64,000 nt of DNA from Enterobacter sp. ENT03 (GCF_019218745.1 NZ_JAHUXA010000009.1:1-64000); one strand, 5' to 3'; shown: positions 53,487 through 63,046, counted from the first letter of the stretch. Program-made: numbers and translations. Notes: generated by a model not told the origin, from the letters alone.

Positions 53487-53623
53487 CAGTGGAACCGGCA
53501 TGACATTAGCCAGCGATCAGGCGTTGCATCGTGTGTCGGCATCTGGGGCAAAGCGGGAATAGTTGGCAGGCAGCGTATCTGCGGTAAAACGCGCCTGCTC
53601 GTGTTATTAGCCCGGACCTGATA

Positions 53624-54022
53624 TTAGAAAAATTCCATCTGGTCGTAGGGATGTTCTCTGCACGCGCTCAGGCGGCTGGCTAAATCACCCTCATGAATTT
53701 CCAGCTTGTGTCCATCGGGATCTAAAAAATAGAAAGATCGCCCTTCGCTCTTATTGGTTTTCCATTCCGTGACGCCCGCCCGTTGCAGCTTTTCGACAAA
53801 CCCTTCGAAATCTTCGCTTCTGATGCTGAACGCGTAGTGCGTGTAATCCTCATGACCGCCAACCGTATCAGCCGAGAGACACAGCCACAGATCCCCCAGC
53901 GTCAGGTAAGCGCCACGCGCCCATTTCGCCGCAGGAGTAAAACCAAGCGTATTCACATAAAAATCAAAGCTTCTGGATACATCACTCACTGCGAGGGTGA
54001 TGTGATTGAGGGCTTGCAGCAT
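53624..54022 (-). CDS. fosA: FosA fosfomycin-inactivating glutathione transferase
   Basis: A 132-residue vicinal-oxygen-chelate metalloenzyme that adds glutathione to fosfomycin using Mn(II) and K+. The metal ligands are in place: His in LNHITLAV, His in DYTHYAFSI, and Glu in DPDGHKLEIHEGDL; WARGAYLTLGDLWLCLS and RLSACREHPYDQM complete the family pattern. Chromosomal fosA is widespread in Enterobacter, Klebsiella and relatives. A decayed partial copy of such a gene lies at 11932-12065. Confidence 0.95.
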   Translation of the reverse strand: MLQALNHITLAVSDVSRSFDFYVNTLGFTPAAKWARGAYLTLGDLWLCLSADTVGGHEDYTHYAFSIRSEDFEGFVEKLQRAGVTEWKTNKSEGRSFYFLDPDGHKLEIHEGDLASRLSACREHPYDQMEFF

Positions 54023-54433
54023 AACGGTTCTCCTCAGCAGGATGCATGAGGTTATAACGCTAGCATAAAAGCGCGTCGCGCACCGAATGTGGGGGGAAGC
54101 AGTTATGTTAGCGGTGAGAAGCTCTCTGTATCAAAACAAACGTATGGCTCGATCGCTCTTGTTCATGAAAGTGCCAGGAGCTAACACGCGGGGTAAAAAC
54201 CCTAAGATCGGGGCGTCAGAGGTCTGCGTTGCGCGAGGAGGGGCCATTCACTATATAAATGAAAAAGTACTGATTTTGCATTCAGACACTGTTAACTTAA
54301 ATGAAGATGAAAACACACGCTATAGACTTCCATTCAATCATTATTATCACCTGTCGGAATCAGGTGGGATAACGTTCGCCATTTTCCCGCCGGTAAGGCG
54401 GGCCTTACCGGTAACAATCCAGTGAGGTAAATA
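54023..54433. other. intergenic with a REP-like hairpin
   Basis: The plus strand is open from an ATG at 54105 to 54425, but the product resembles nothing I know and its tail runs through a palindrome, so I do not call a gene. The palindrome CCGGTAAGGC-GG-GCCTTACCGG at 54390-54411 looks like a REP or BIME-type element. Confidence 0.5.
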
Positions 54434-54940
54434 ATGGACACCGCTACAGTAACAACGTCAGAAAAACCTACTTTGCACCTTTTATGTGGAAAAATTGCAT
54501 CAGGAAAATCCACACTGTCAGCAAAATTAGGATCTTCACCCGGCTCCGTAATTGTCAGTGAGGATTATTGGCTAGCTGCCCTCTTTGCCAATGAAATGCA
54601 ATCTGTATCTGATTATGTGCACTGCTCCTCAAAACTCAGAAGCGCTATGCAGCCCCATTTGGTGGCGCTACTACAAGCGGGTTTATCCGTTGTCCTGGAC
54701 TTCCCGGCAAACACACGCACTCAGCGTGAGTGGATGATGAGTATCATTAAGGAGTCAGGTGCTGATAATCGTCTGCATTATTTGAAAGTGTCTGATGAAG
54801 TCTGTAAAACCCGGTTGCACGCCCGTAACGCAGAAGGTACGCACGACTTTTCAGCTACAGATCAACAGTTCGATAGCATAACGCGTTATTTCTCAGAACC
54901 GACGGTTGAGGAAGGGTTTAATATTATTGAATACCTCTAA
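54434..54940 (+). CDS. P-loop ATPase/kinase of the zeta-like type
   Basis: A 168-residue protein with a Walker A motif LCGKIASGKSTLSAKL, a likely catalytic SEDYW, Walker B-like SVVLDFPANTRTQREWM and an arginine-containing lid (CKTRLHARNAEG). This is the layout of small AAA/zeta-toxin-like kinases found singly in enterobacteria. No antitoxin-like partner is seen, so a housekeeping phosphotransferase is more likely than a toxin. A strong terminator follows. Confidence 0.82.
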   Translation: MDTATVTTSEKPTLHLLCGKIASGKSTLSAKLGSSPGSVIVSEDYWLAALFANEMQSVSDYVHCSSKLRSAMQPHLVALLQAGLSVVLDFPANTRTQREWMMSIIKESGADNRLHYLKVSDEVCKTRLHARNAEGTHDFSATDQQFDSITRYFSEPTVEEGFNIIEYL

Positions 54941-54959
54941 ATGCATCATCCGTGTATAA

Positions 54960-54982
54960 GCCGCCAGCGGGCGGCTTTTTTT
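54960..54982 (+). terminator. intrinsic terminator
   Basis: Six-base GC stem GCCGCC/GGCGGC with an AGCG loop, followed by seven T. Confidence 0.88.
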
Positions 54983-55023
54983 ATACGAGTTGATGGCATC
55001 CATTATGCCATAGCGCATACAAC

Positions 55024-55047
55024 GTCCGCTTCTGGCACAAAGCGGAC
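55024..55047. repeat. dispersed hairpin repeat
   Basis: Stem GTCCGCT/AGCGGAC with a 10-base spacer TCTGGCACAA. The same element, truncated on one side, is at 45387-45406. Confidence 0.7.
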
Positions 55048-55182
55048 ATTCTTATTCAGTCAAAAGTCCGCTATGAATGAGAAGAATTCTGAATAGGGTG
55101 GTAGTGCTCTCTACCTTGTCGCGTTAGTCTGCCTGTCTCTGAATGAATACCAGCAAGAAAATGACACACAGGAGAAAAAACG

Positions 55183-55527
55183 GTGATTTCAAAAGACAAT
55201 GCTGAGCATTATACCTGGGGTGATGATTGCGACGGTTGGTATCTGGTAAACCGGCAGGATATGCTCATTATTCACGAAAAAATGCCTCCAGGTACGCACG
55301 AAAAGCGACACTTTCACTCTTTTTCCAGACAGTTTTTTTATGTCCTTGAGGGTACCCTGACGATGGAAATGGAAGGTGATAAACATGAAATCAAGTCCCG
55401 GCAGGGAATTGAAATCCCGCCGGGGGCAAAACATCAAGCTGGGAACGACAGCCATCAACCCGTCGAATTTATTGTCATCTCTCATCCGACAACCCGGGGC
55501 GATCGTTCTGATCTCTCTTCCTGTTGA
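55183..55527 (+). CDS. cupin-domain protein
   Basis: A 114-residue single-domain cupin starting at GTG with AGGAG eight bases upstream. Cupin motif 1 is PPGTHEKRHFHSFSRQFFYV with Glu and paired His, and motif 2 is IPPGAKHQAGN. It should bind a divalent metal. The role, enzyme or sensor, is not determined. Confidence 0.87.
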   Translation: MISKDNAEHYTWGDDCDGWYLVNRQDMLIIHEKMPPGTHEKRHFHSFSRQFFYVLEGTLTMEMEGDKHEIKSRQGIEIPPGAKHQAGNDSHQPVEFIVISHPTTRGDRSDLSSC

Positions 55528-55614
55528 TAAAAGCTCTCCGACAGCGGATTTGAACACCAGTTTAATAACTATCAGGACGTTTGGTCGCAAGTGGTAAACC
55601 CTGTAATCAGGTGC

Positions 55615-56505
55615 TTACTGGGGCGCCGCATCGGGGGGTGTGGTGTCCAGCGCCATTTTCAAAGCTGATACCAGGAAACTGACCGGCTCATCCGGCGGAA
55701 CGTCCTGACGCAGGATGATGTGTAAAGGCGTGACCCGGTGGGTGCCGTGGCTGAGGGGCAATGGTTGCAGTATGCCTGCCGCCAGTTGTTGGTGAATATA
55801 GGCCTGCGGCAGCCAGCCATACCCCAGGCCAGCCATGACTGCGCCTGCCGCCGCATCCAGCGTAGAGAAATCCCAGTTCTGGCTATCCCCTGCGGCACTT
55901 TTACCGCCATCTGTTATTTGTATCCGAGGCCAATTGCCAAGCAGTGCTTCGGTCAGGGTGCCTGATACCGACAACAGCGGATGATCGCGATGGGCCACGG
56001 CAATAAAATCCACATTCATCAGCCACTCTCCCCGGCCAGTAATATTTTGCCGGTCGGTCACGATCATCACATCAGCATCGTCCACCGCCGGCATGATGGG
56101 GAACATGCTCTCCGTGACTTCCGTAAGCCTCACCCGAATATGCGGCCAGCGTTGTTGGAATTGTTGCAGGGCAGAGAACAGGCGCTCCCGGGGATAGATA
56201 ACGTCCACCAGTACATTAAGCTGCGACCGCATCCCGTCCTGTAGAGCCGCTGCCTGGGCCTCCACATAACTGAATGTTTTCAGGAGTGGGCGTACCTGGC
56301 GCAGCAACGTGGCTCCAGTGGGGGTTAATACCGTACGTCGCCCTTCCGGAACCAGCAACGTCACGCCCAGTAGCGTCTGGAGTTGCGCGAGATTATAGCT
56401 AACAGAAGACTGGCTGCGGTGTAGCGTTTCGGCGGCGCGGGCAAAGCTACCGGTGGTGACGACACAATCCAGGATTGACCATTGTTCAAGGGTGGTTCTG
56501 TTCAT
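55615..56505 (-). CDS. LysR-family regulator, probable padC regulator
   Basis: A 296-residue LysR protein: TTLEQWSILDCVVTTGSFAR followed by AAETLHRSQSSVSYNLAQLQ, then the effector domain. It is divergent from padC with only 97 bases between, so it very likely senses phenolic acids and controls padC. Confidence 0.92.
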   Translation of the reverse strand: MNRTTLEQWSILDCVVTTGSFARAAETLHRSQSSVSYNLAQLQTLLGVTLLVPEGRRTVLTPTGATLLRQVRPLLKTFSYVEAQAAALQDGMRSQLNVLVDVIYPRERLFSALQQFQQRWPHIRVRLTEVTESMFPIMPAVDDADVMIVTDRQNITGRGEWLMNVDFIAVAHRDHPLLSVSGTLTEALLGNWPRIQITDGGKSAAGDSQNWDFSTLDAAAGAVMAGLGYGWLPQAYIHQQLAAGILQPLPLSHGTHRVTPLHIILRQDVPPDEPVSFLVSALKMALDTTPPDAAPQ

Positions 56506-56602
56506 AATGATTCACTTTTTAGATTAAAATCATCATAAATTAGCGCTATTCAGCCAAATATTAAATCATTAGACTAACTTTATCGAACAAAGGAGACCTG
56601 AT

Positions 56603-57109
56603 ATGAGCAACTTTGATAAGCATGATTTAAGCGGTTTTGTCGGTAAACATCTGGTGTACACCTACGATAACGGCTGGAACTACGAAATTTATGTTAAAAA
56701 TGAACAAACCCTCGACTACCGTATTCACAGCGGCCTGGTAGGAAATCGTTGGGTTAAAGATCAGCGGGCTTATATTGTCCGCGTAGGTGAGAATATTTAT
56801 AAAATCTCCTGGACCGAGCCAACCGGGACGGATGTGAGCTTAATTGTCAATCTGGGGGATAAACTCTTCCATGGCACTATTTTCTTCCCGCGCTGGGTGA
56901 TGAATAACCCCGAAAACACGGTTTGTTTCCAGAATGACCATATTCCGCTGATGAATCAGTACCGCGATGCCGGTCCGGCTTACCCGACGGAAGTTATTGA
57001 TGAATTTGCCACCATCACCTTTATTCGTGACTGCGGGGCCAATAACGACAGCGTGATTGCCTGCGCAGCGAGCGAACTGCCGGAAAATTTCCCCGATAAT
57101 CTGCGTTAA
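56603..57109 (+). CDS. padC: phenolic acid decarboxylase
   Basis: A 168-residue PadC enzyme, which decarboxylates ferulic, p-coumaric and caffeic acids to vinyl phenols. Family landmarks are FVGKHLVYTYDNGWNYEIYV, DYRIHSGLVGNRWVKDQ, YKISWTEPTGTDVSLIVN and FFPRWVMNNPENTVCFQND. Cofactor-free and cytoplasmic. GGAGA precedes the ATG. Together with the secreted esterase at 5498, which may release ferulate, it suggests contact with plant material. Confidence 0.95.
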   Translation: MSNFDKHDLSGFVGKHLVYTYDNGWNYEIYVKNEQTLDYRIHSGLVGNRWVKDQRAYIVRVGENIYKISWTEPTGTDVSLIVNLGDKLFHGTIFFPRWVMNNPENTVCFQNDHIPLMNQYRDAGPAYPTEVIDEFATITFIRDCGANNDSVIACAASELPENFPDNLR

Positions 57110-57130
57110 ATAAGAAAGCGTTAAATTTAA

Positions 57131-57158
57131 AAGAAACCGGTCACGACGACGGTTTCTT
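57131..57158 (+). terminator. intrinsic terminator after padC
   Basis: Nine-base stem AAGAAACCG/CGGTTTCTT followed by ATTTTG. The rest of 57159-57466 shows no gene. Confidence 0.8.
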
Positions 57159-57466
57159 ATTTTGCTACAAAACCAGGACGTTGCCACTAAACCGCAAATT
57201 TGACCCCTTTTATCCATACTGGCGGTATGGATAAAAGTGACCGGGCTATCGCGGAAGTACTGCAGGGTATTAATAGGAACATTCTTAATTAAAAAACAGG
57301 ACCCGGATGACTTTACAGGCAAGCAACATTATTAAAAGAAAATGATAGCCGCGGACTGCTGGTACCTTCACAACCTACTTGATGGCAATTTATAGCATTA
57401 AGTTGCAAAGCAAAATTTGCGGAGGTAAATTACCCTCTCAAATTCAAAGAAATTATCAGAGGGAAA

Positions 57467-58081
57467 ATGAAAATTCGCCTGCAATACCCATTATATTTGG
57501 TAGTTTTATCTTCTTCATTTATGTCTGTATCAGCAAATGCGATACCTCCTGTTAAAGCCGTAGACGTTAAATCATTTGATGTCGGTGGTGTTAAAACAGG
57601 TATGAGCATTGAGGAAGCGCAAGCGGCAATGCAGAAAAACTTTGGTATAAACTCTGCTCAAATAAGAGCTTCAAAGTCGATGGAAGGTCAGACTCCAGGC
57701 ATCGTGACGGGGAGCAAACAGATTATGCATCTCGTATACGAAGATAAAGGAACCCGCATGCAGGTGAATTTCGAACCTCGCGTCCCTTATAACAAATCTA
57801 ATCCGATGGCTGTTTCGCAGGTCCTCTATGAAATTCCATGGACGAAAGAAAATGAAGACAACATGGTAAAGGCAGCCCTGGAAAAGTACGGCCCAGTATC
57901 AACGGGTGGTGTATTCCCTGTCTGGTGTGAAAAACCAATGCCAAGTTCAGGAATGGGTTGTGAGAGCGGTACGGCAAGCCTTACTATGGGAAACACGAAA
58001 ATACAATTGCTTGATCCTTCATGGCAGAATGCCGTCATAAGTTACATGGATCAACAAAAAAAGACCAAACCTAAGTTGTAA
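57467..58081 (+). CDS. secreted protein of unknown function
   Basis: A 204-residue protein with a signal peptide (KIRLQYPLYLVVLSSSFMSV..ANA) and no lipobox. The mature part begins with FDVGGVKTGMSIEEAQAAMQ, a segment seen in small envelope proteins with a BamE/SmpA-like fold. Two cysteines in VWCEKPMPSSGMGCESG may form a disulfide. AT-rich relative to neighbours and monocistronic. No function can be assigned. Confidence 0.75.
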   Translation: MKIRLQYPLYLVVLSSSFMSVSANAIPPVKAVDVKSFDVGGVKTGMSIEEAQAAMQKNFGINSAQIRASKSMEGQTPGIVTGSKQIMHLVYEDKGTRMQVNFEPRVPYNKSNPMAVSQVLYEIPWTKENEDNMVKAALEKYGPVSTGGVFPVWCEKPMPSSGMGCESGTASLTMGNTKIQLLDPSWQNAVISYMDQQKKTKPKL

Positions 58082-58447
58082 AAAATGAATCCGGATTCAT
58101 TCTGATTTTATTTAGTTAGCAATTGAATCCGGATATATTAAACCACGCATCAAATACCATTAATTTATTTTTAATTATTAGACTGAATCCACTCCCGCGT
58201 TGAAACTTCCATGCTGTGTCTTTTAAAGCAAAATTATGGTCTGCAATGCTTTTTACTGTAACTTTTATTAAGTGAAAATTACTCTGAATAGGTGTACTGC
58301 TCGGGGGAGATCGGCTCGCCCAGTTTTGCAGGCGCGGCTGCACGATACCGCTTGCAGATAAAAACGGCAATATCAGGGCGTTACACATGAAAGAAATTGC
58401 GTAACGGCTCGCAGGGTTTTATGACGCAGACGGGCAAGGCCGACCGC
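58082..58447. other. intergenic, no gene seen
   Basis: An 18-base perfect palindrome AATGAATCCGGATTCATT at 58084-58101, just after the stop of the secreted protein gene, followed by CTGATTTTATTT, may be a terminator. Nothing else is supported. Confidence 0.5.
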
Positions 58448-59071
58448 TCACAGCATGCCGTTATTGCCGTGCCGTAAAAACGCCGGACGTTCATTAAGCC
58501 GCGCGAACCAGGCCTCAATGGCTGGCACCGCCGGCTTCGCAAACGGCGTCATTTTCCAGCGGTTCACCGACAGGCCAAGCACCACATCGGCGAGGGTAAA
58601 CGTCCCGCCGGTCACCCAGTGACGGGTCCGCTGTAATTGCTGTTCGAGAATGCCGATACAGTGGTTCCACTCGTCAATGCCGGCGGCGATGGCGCGCTGA
58701 TCGTTAAAATCCGGGTTCTGACGCCCCAGCGCCGGGAACACGTAGCGCCAGGCGTTGTTAAACTCCGTCGCCTGCCAGTCCATCCAGTGCTCCACCTCCG
58801 CACAGGCACGCGGTTCGCCGGGTAACAGGTCGTCACGCCCCGTTTTGCGCACCAGATAACGGCATATGGAATTCGATTCCCACAGCACAAAATCGTCGTC
58901 AATTAACACCGGCACCATGGCATTCGGGTTGAGGGCGCGAAATTCATCCGTTTCCGTCGGGGTAAATCCGCTGCCGTAATCCTCCTGCAAATAGTCCAGC
59001 CCGGCTTCTTCGCAGGTCCAGAGGACTTTGCGCACATTAATGGAGGTCGTTTTACCCAGTATTTTCAGCAT
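58448..59071 (-). CDS. glutathione S-transferase, GstB-like
   Basis: A 207-residue GST: thioredoxin-like N-terminal domain with KTTSINVRKVLWTCEEAGLD, NPNAMVPVLIDDDFVLWESN and SICRYL (glutathione-binding ESxxI), then an all-helical domain with EVEHWMDWQATEFNNAWRYV and FTLADVVLGL. It resembles E. coli GstB. Monocistronic. Confidence 0.9.
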   Translation of the reverse strand: MLKILGKTTSINVRKVLWTCEEAGLDYLQEDYGSGFTPTETDEFRALNPNAMVPVLIDDDFVLWESNSICRYLVRKTGRDDLLPGEPRACAEVEHWMDWQATEFNNAWRYVFPALGRQNPDFNDQRAIAAGIDEWNHCIGILEQQLQRTRHWVTGGTFTLADVVLGLSVNRWKMTPFAKPAVPAIEAWFARLNERPAFLRHGNNGML

Positions 59072-59179
59072 GTCCGGCCCGTATTGATGAGGAAGTAATC
59101 ACAAGATAAATCACTATAAGCGCCCGAAATGAAGGCTGTACAGCCCCCTGCAATGGGGAGGGATAAAACGCCATGCCCC

Positions 59180-59893
59180 CTATACCCCGCCCAGATAGGC
59201 CTTACGCACGTCCGGATCCACCAGCAGCGCCTGGCCGGTGCCGCTGAGGCGGATCTCGCCGTTGACCATCACGTAGGCGCGGTCGGATAACTTCAGTGCA
59301 TGGTTGGCGTTCTGCTCGACGAGGAACAGAGTCATACCCTGCTGTGTTAACTCGCGCAGGATCTGGAAAATCTGTTTCACGACAATGGGGGCCAGCCCGA
59401 GGCTCGGCTCGTCCAGCAATAAAAGTTTCGGGCGACTCATCAGCGCGCGGGCGATGGCCAGCATCTGCTGTTCACCGCCGGACAGCGTCATTGCCCGCTG
59501 GCTGCGGCGCTCTTCCAGACGTGGAAACAGCGCATACATCCGCGCTTTGTCCTCTTTCTGATAGCGGTCGCCAATGGCGATAGTGCCCATCAGCAGGTTC
59601 TCTTCCACGGTCATATCCGGGAAAATGCGTCGCCCTTCCGGGGCCTGGGCAATGCCGTTGCTGGCGATAAAATGCGTGGAGCGACGACTGATGTCCTCGC
59701 CGCGAAACAAAATCTGCCCGCCCGCGATGCGCGGCTGACCGAAAATCGACATTAACAGCGTCGATTTTCCCGCGCCGTTGGCACCAATCAGCGACACGGT
59801 TTCCCCTTCGTTGACCGTCAGGGAAATGCCTTTCAGCGCGTGGATGGGGCCATAAAATACGTCCACCTCGCGAAATTCCAGCATCGGCGTCAT
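59180..59893 (-). CDS. livF: branched-chain amino acid ABC transporter ATPase LivF
   Basis: A 237-residue ABC ATPase: Walker A GANGAGKSTLLMSI, signature LSGGEQQMLAIARALM, Walker B LLLLDEPSLGL, and the LivF-typical EGRRIFPDMTVEENLLMG. It energises uptake of leucine, isoleucine and valine or related solutes with LivG. Last gene of the operon, overlapping livG by 4 bases. Confidence 0.93.
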   Translation of the reverse strand: MTPMLEFREVDVFYGPIHALKGISLTVNEGETVSLIGANGAGKSTLLMSIFGQPRIAGGQILFRGEDISRRSTHFIASNGIAQAPEGRRIFPDMTVEENLLMGTIAIGDRYQKEDKARMYALFPRLEERRSQRAMTLSGGEQQMLAIARALMSRPKLLLLDEPSLGLAPIVVKQIFQILRELTQQGMTLFLVEQNANHALKLSDRAYVMVNGEIRLSGTGQALLVDPDVRKAYLGGV

Positions 59894-60765
59894 CCGGCGA
59901 TCTCCTCTTCTTCTGCGCCCAGATAGGCAGCGATGACGCTGGGGTTATGCTGGATCTCCGCCGGTTTGCCGCGGGCGATCACATCCCCGTGATCGAGCAC
60001 GATCACGTGATCGGAGATCTCCATCACCATGCTCATGTCATGCTCAATTAATAGCACCGTGACGCCGTGGCGCTCGCGCAGTACGCGCACGATACTGCTC
60101 AGCGCCTCGGTTTCGACCGGGTTCAGCCCCGCCGCCGGTTCGTCGAGGCAGATCATCTCCGGCCCGGTGCACATGGCGCGGGCGATCTCCAGCCTGCGCT
60201 GCTGTCCGTAAGAAAGCGTGCCCGCCAGACGGTTGGTGCAGTCCACCAGGTTCACCACCTCCAGCCAGTAAAACGCGCGATCCAGCGCCTGCTCTTCGGC
60301 TTTGCGGTAGGCGGGCGTGTTGAAGATGCCAGCGACAAGATTACGGTTGACCTGCATGTGCTGCGCCACCAGCAGGTTTTCGATCACCGACATTTCCCGA
60401 AACAGGCGGATATTCTGGAAGGTACGCGCCAGTCCGGCGCGGTTCACCAGATGCGTGCCGCCAAACATTTTGTACCAGATGCGCGATCCCAGCAGTCGGG
60501 GTTTAACCACATCCTGAAACTGAATTTTTTGCCCCAGCACCTGGATCACGTCGGTGGTTTTACGCCGTGTAGAAAAGAGGATCGCCCCGCCGGAGGCCTG
60601 ATAGAAGCCGGTCAGACAGTTAAAGACCGTGGTTTTGCCCGCACCGTTCGGGCCAATCAGCGCGGTGATGGAGCCGCGCTCAACGTCCAGATTGACATCG
60701 TTCAGCGCTTTGATGCCGCCGAAGTGCATCATCAGGTGTTCGACGCGCAAAATGCTGTCACTCAT
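59890..60765 (-). CDS. livG: branched-chain amino acid ABC transporter ATPase LivG
   Basis: A 291-residue ABC ATPase: Walker A GPNGAGKTTVFNCLTGFY, Q-loop region ARTFQNIRLFREMSVIENLL, signature LSYGQQRRLEIARAM, Walker B MICLDEPAAGLNP. It is about 36 residues longer than E. coli LivG; the extra part lies between Walker A and the Q loop (about 60-100). Overlaps livM and livF by 4 bases each. Confidence 0.93.
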   Translation of the reverse strand: MSDSILRVEHLMMHFGGIKALNDVNLDVERGSITALIGPNGAGKTTVFNCLTGFYQASGGAILFSTRRKTTDVIQVLGQKIQFQDVVKPRLLGSRIWYKMFGGTHLVNRAGLARTFQNIRLFREMSVIENLLVAQHMQVNRNLVAGIFNTPAYRKAEEQALDRAFYWLEVVNLVDCTNRLAGTLSYGQQRRLEIARAMCTGPEMICLDEPAAGLNPVETEALSSIVRVLRERHGVTVLLIEHDMSMVMEISDHVIVLDHGDVIARGKPAEIQHNPSVIAAYLGAEEEEIAG

Positions 60766-62048
60766 GGCGCGACTCCTTTGCGAATGGCAAAACCGGCGCG
60801 GCTGGTGCGAACCAGTCCACGGGGACGCCAGATCATCATCACCACCATCAGCACGCCAAACAGCAGCACGCGGTACTGGGCGAAGTCACGCAACAGCTCT
60901 GGCGCAACGGTCAGCACAAAGGCCGCCAGCACTACGCCGAGCGTCGATCCCATCCCACCCAGCACGACAATCGCCAGAATGAGCGCAGATTCAAAAAAGG
61001 TGAACGACGTCGGATTGACAAAACCCTGATAGGTGGCGAAAAACACCCCGGCGATGCCGGCGGTGGAGGCGCCGAGCATAAAAGCCGACAATTTTACCAG
61101 CACGTGATTTAACCCCAGCGAACGGCAGGCGATCTCATCTTCCCGCAGCGCTTCCCAGGCGCGGCCAATGGGCATTTTCGTCAGCCGGTGTTTGATAAAC
61201 AGCACCAGCAGCACCACCAGGATCAGCACCGCGTAAATGAAAATGAACTTCATGTTCGGGTTGTAGCTGAGGCCAAAAAATTCATGGAACGGCACGCCGC
61301 CCTCTTTGGCGCGCCGCCCGAACTCCAGCCCGAGAAACGTGGGCGCCGGGACCGAGACGCCGTTTGGTCCGCCGGTAAAGCTCAGCCAGTTGTTCAGTAC
61401 CAGGCGGATGATCTCCCCGAAGCCGAGCGTCACAATCGCCAGATAGTCGCCGTGCATACGCAGCACCGGAAAGCCGAGCAACGCCCCGGCCAGCGCCGCC
61501 ATGATCGCGCCAATCGGCAGCATCGCCCAGAAACCCAGCCCCAGATACTGATACCCCAGCGCCAGCCCGTACGCGCCAATGGCGTAAAACGCCACGTAGC
61601 CCAGATCCAGCAGCCCCGCCAGGCCAACCACGATATTCAACCCAAGGCCGAGCAGCACGTAGATCAGCCCGAGGATCGCCACGGTGAGGAAATATTTGGT
61701 GGCCACGAAGGGGAAGAGAAAGGCCAGCACCAGGATCAGCGGAATGATCCAGCGCAACCGCGAACGGTAGCCCACCGGCCGCACGTAGACGCCATCATCG
61801 GCGCGTTCAAAACGCCCGGCGAACCTGCGCCCCGCCGGGGTTTGCAGCGCGAGGCTCAGCACCAGTCGTCCGGCCATTACCGCCAGCACCAGCCAGGCCA
61901 CGCGCCGCGGCTCAAGGGTGAAGCTGTAGCCTTTGAGCACCACGCCGACGATGGGGCCGAATACCACCAGCGCGCACAGCCCGGCAAAGATCGTCTCCAG
62001 CAGGCACTTTTTCAGATCCAGCGCCGGTTTGCTTACTGCTTCTGTCAT
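60762..62048 (-). CDS. livM: branched-chain amino acid ABC transporter permease LivM
   Basis: A 428-residue permease with about ten membrane segments. The N-terminal extra domain (KKCLLETIFAGLCALVVFGP) matches LivM, followed by VGLAGLLDLGYVAFYAIGAY and the ATPase-contact loop IGRAWEALREDEIACRSLGL. Pairs with LivH. Confidence 0.93.
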   Translation of the reverse strand: MTEAVSKPALDLKKCLLETIFAGLCALVVFGPIVGVVLKGYSFTLEPRRVAWLVLAVMAGRLVLSLALQTPAGRRFAGRFERADDGVYVRPVGYRSRLRWIIPLILVLAFLFPFVATKYFLTVAILGLIYVLLGLGLNIVVGLAGLLDLGYVAFYAIGAYGLALGYQYLGLGFWAMLPIGAIMAALAGALLGFPVLRMHGDYLAIVTLGFGEIIRLVLNNWLSFTGGPNGVSVPAPTFLGLEFGRRAKEGGVPFHEFFGLSYNPNMKFIFIYAVLILVVLLVLFIKHRLTKMPIGRAWEALREDEIACRSLGLNHVLVKLSAFMLGASTAGIAGVFFATYQGFVNPTSFTFFESALILAIVVLGGMGSTLGVVLAAFVLTVAPELLRDFAQYRVLLFGVLMVVMMIWRPRGLVRTSRAGFAIRKGVAP

Positions 62049-62058
62049 CGTTTATCCC

Positions 62059-62973
62059 TCACACCTTCGCGACCATTGGACGTCCCAGCAGCCCCTGAGG
62101 GCGAAAGATCAAAATGACCACCAGCAGGGCAAACGAAAATACGTCTTTATAATCGGAGTTCACCAGCCCGGCGAACTGCGCTTCGGCAATGCCCAGTAGC
62201 AAGCCGCCCAGCATCGCACCCGGCAGCGAACCGATGCCGCCCAGTACGGCGGCGGTGAAGGCTTTGATGCCGATAATAAATCCGGCGTAGAAATCAAAGG
62301 TGCCGTAGTTCATGGTCACCAGCACCCCGGCCAGCCCGGCCATCGCCGCGCCCATCACGAACACCAGCGAGATCACCCGGTCGGTGTTGATGCCCAGAAT
62401 GGAGGCCATGCGCCGATCCTGCTGGGTGGCGCGGCAGATGCGCCCGAGACGGGTGAACTGGATGATCCAGGTGAGCAGCGCCATGCCGATCAGCGCCGCC
62501 AGCAGGATAAAGACTTTCGTCCAGGTGATCTGCACGATGCCGTCGCCGACATCCAGCCGTAGCACGCCGCTCATCAGCGTCGGAATGCCCTGCTGGTTCG
62601 GCCCCTGGCTGATCTGCACGTAGTTCTGCAAAATCAGCGACATGCCGATAGCAGAAATCAGCGGTGCCAGTCGCGTGGAGTTACGCAGCGGGCGGTAGGC
62701 AATGCGTTCGATCACCCAGCCGTACACGCCGGTGACCACAATGGTGAAAATGAGCGTGCAGAAGATCAGCAGCGGAAAAGAGTGAATACCAAAGAAGGAG
62801 AGCAGCCCGAGGCCGATGGCGCAGAGGTAGGCCGAGATCATATAGACTTCGCCATGGGCGAAATTGATCATGCCGATAATGCCATACACCATGGTGTACC
62901 CGATGGCGATCAAGCCGTAGACCGCGCCCAGCGTCAGGCCGTTAATCAGCTGTTGCAAGAAAAAAGCATCCAT
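62059..62973 (-). CDS. livH: branched-chain amino acid ABC transporter permease LivH
   Basis: A 304-residue permease with eight membrane segments: QQLINGLTLGAVYGLIAIGY, TMVYGIIGMINFAHGEVYM and the contact loop LGRICRATQQDRRMASILGI. Ten bases upstream of livM on the same strand. Confidence 0.94.
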   Translation of the reverse strand: MDAFFLQQLINGLTLGAVYGLIAIGYTMVYGIIGMINFAHGEVYMISAYLCAIGLGLLSFFGIHSFPLLIFCTLIFTIVVTGVYGWVIERIAYRPLRNSTRLAPLISAIGMSLILQNYVQISQGPNQQGIPTLMSGVLRLDVGDGIVQITWTKVFILLAALIGMALLTWIIQFTRLGRICRATQQDRRMASILGINTDRVISLVFVMGAAMAGLAGVLVTMNYGTFDFYAGFIIGIKAFTAAVLGGIGSLPGAMLGGLLLGIAEAQFAGLVNSDYKDVFSFALLVVILIFRPQGLLGRPMVAKV

Positions 62974-63003
62974 TTACACCGTCCCGCTATGTCAGTGTGA
63001 TGT

Positions 63004-63021
63004 GCTCCCCCGCAGGGGAGC
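63004..63021 (-). terminator. hairpin between the binding-protein gene and livH
   Basis: Seven-base stem GCTCCCC/GGGGAGC with a CGCA loop and no T run. It probably stabilises or partly attenuates the transcript so that the binding protein is made in excess of the permeases. Confidence 0.6.
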
Positions 63022-63046
63022 AGGAAGTCAGTACCGGTTGCCCGTC

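Noticed and set aside
54105..54425. Possible 106-residue gene after fosA
   Set aside because: A weak ribosome site exists, but the product resembles nothing and the 3' end is made of a REP-like palindrome.
58116..58388. 90-residue minus-strand frame
   Set aside because: No ribosome site, no conserved features, and it lies in otherwise noncoding sequence.
60067..62117. Long plus-strand frames of 320 and 309 residues opposite the livG and livM genes
   Set aside because: They are antisense to well-conserved transporter genes and show no family features.
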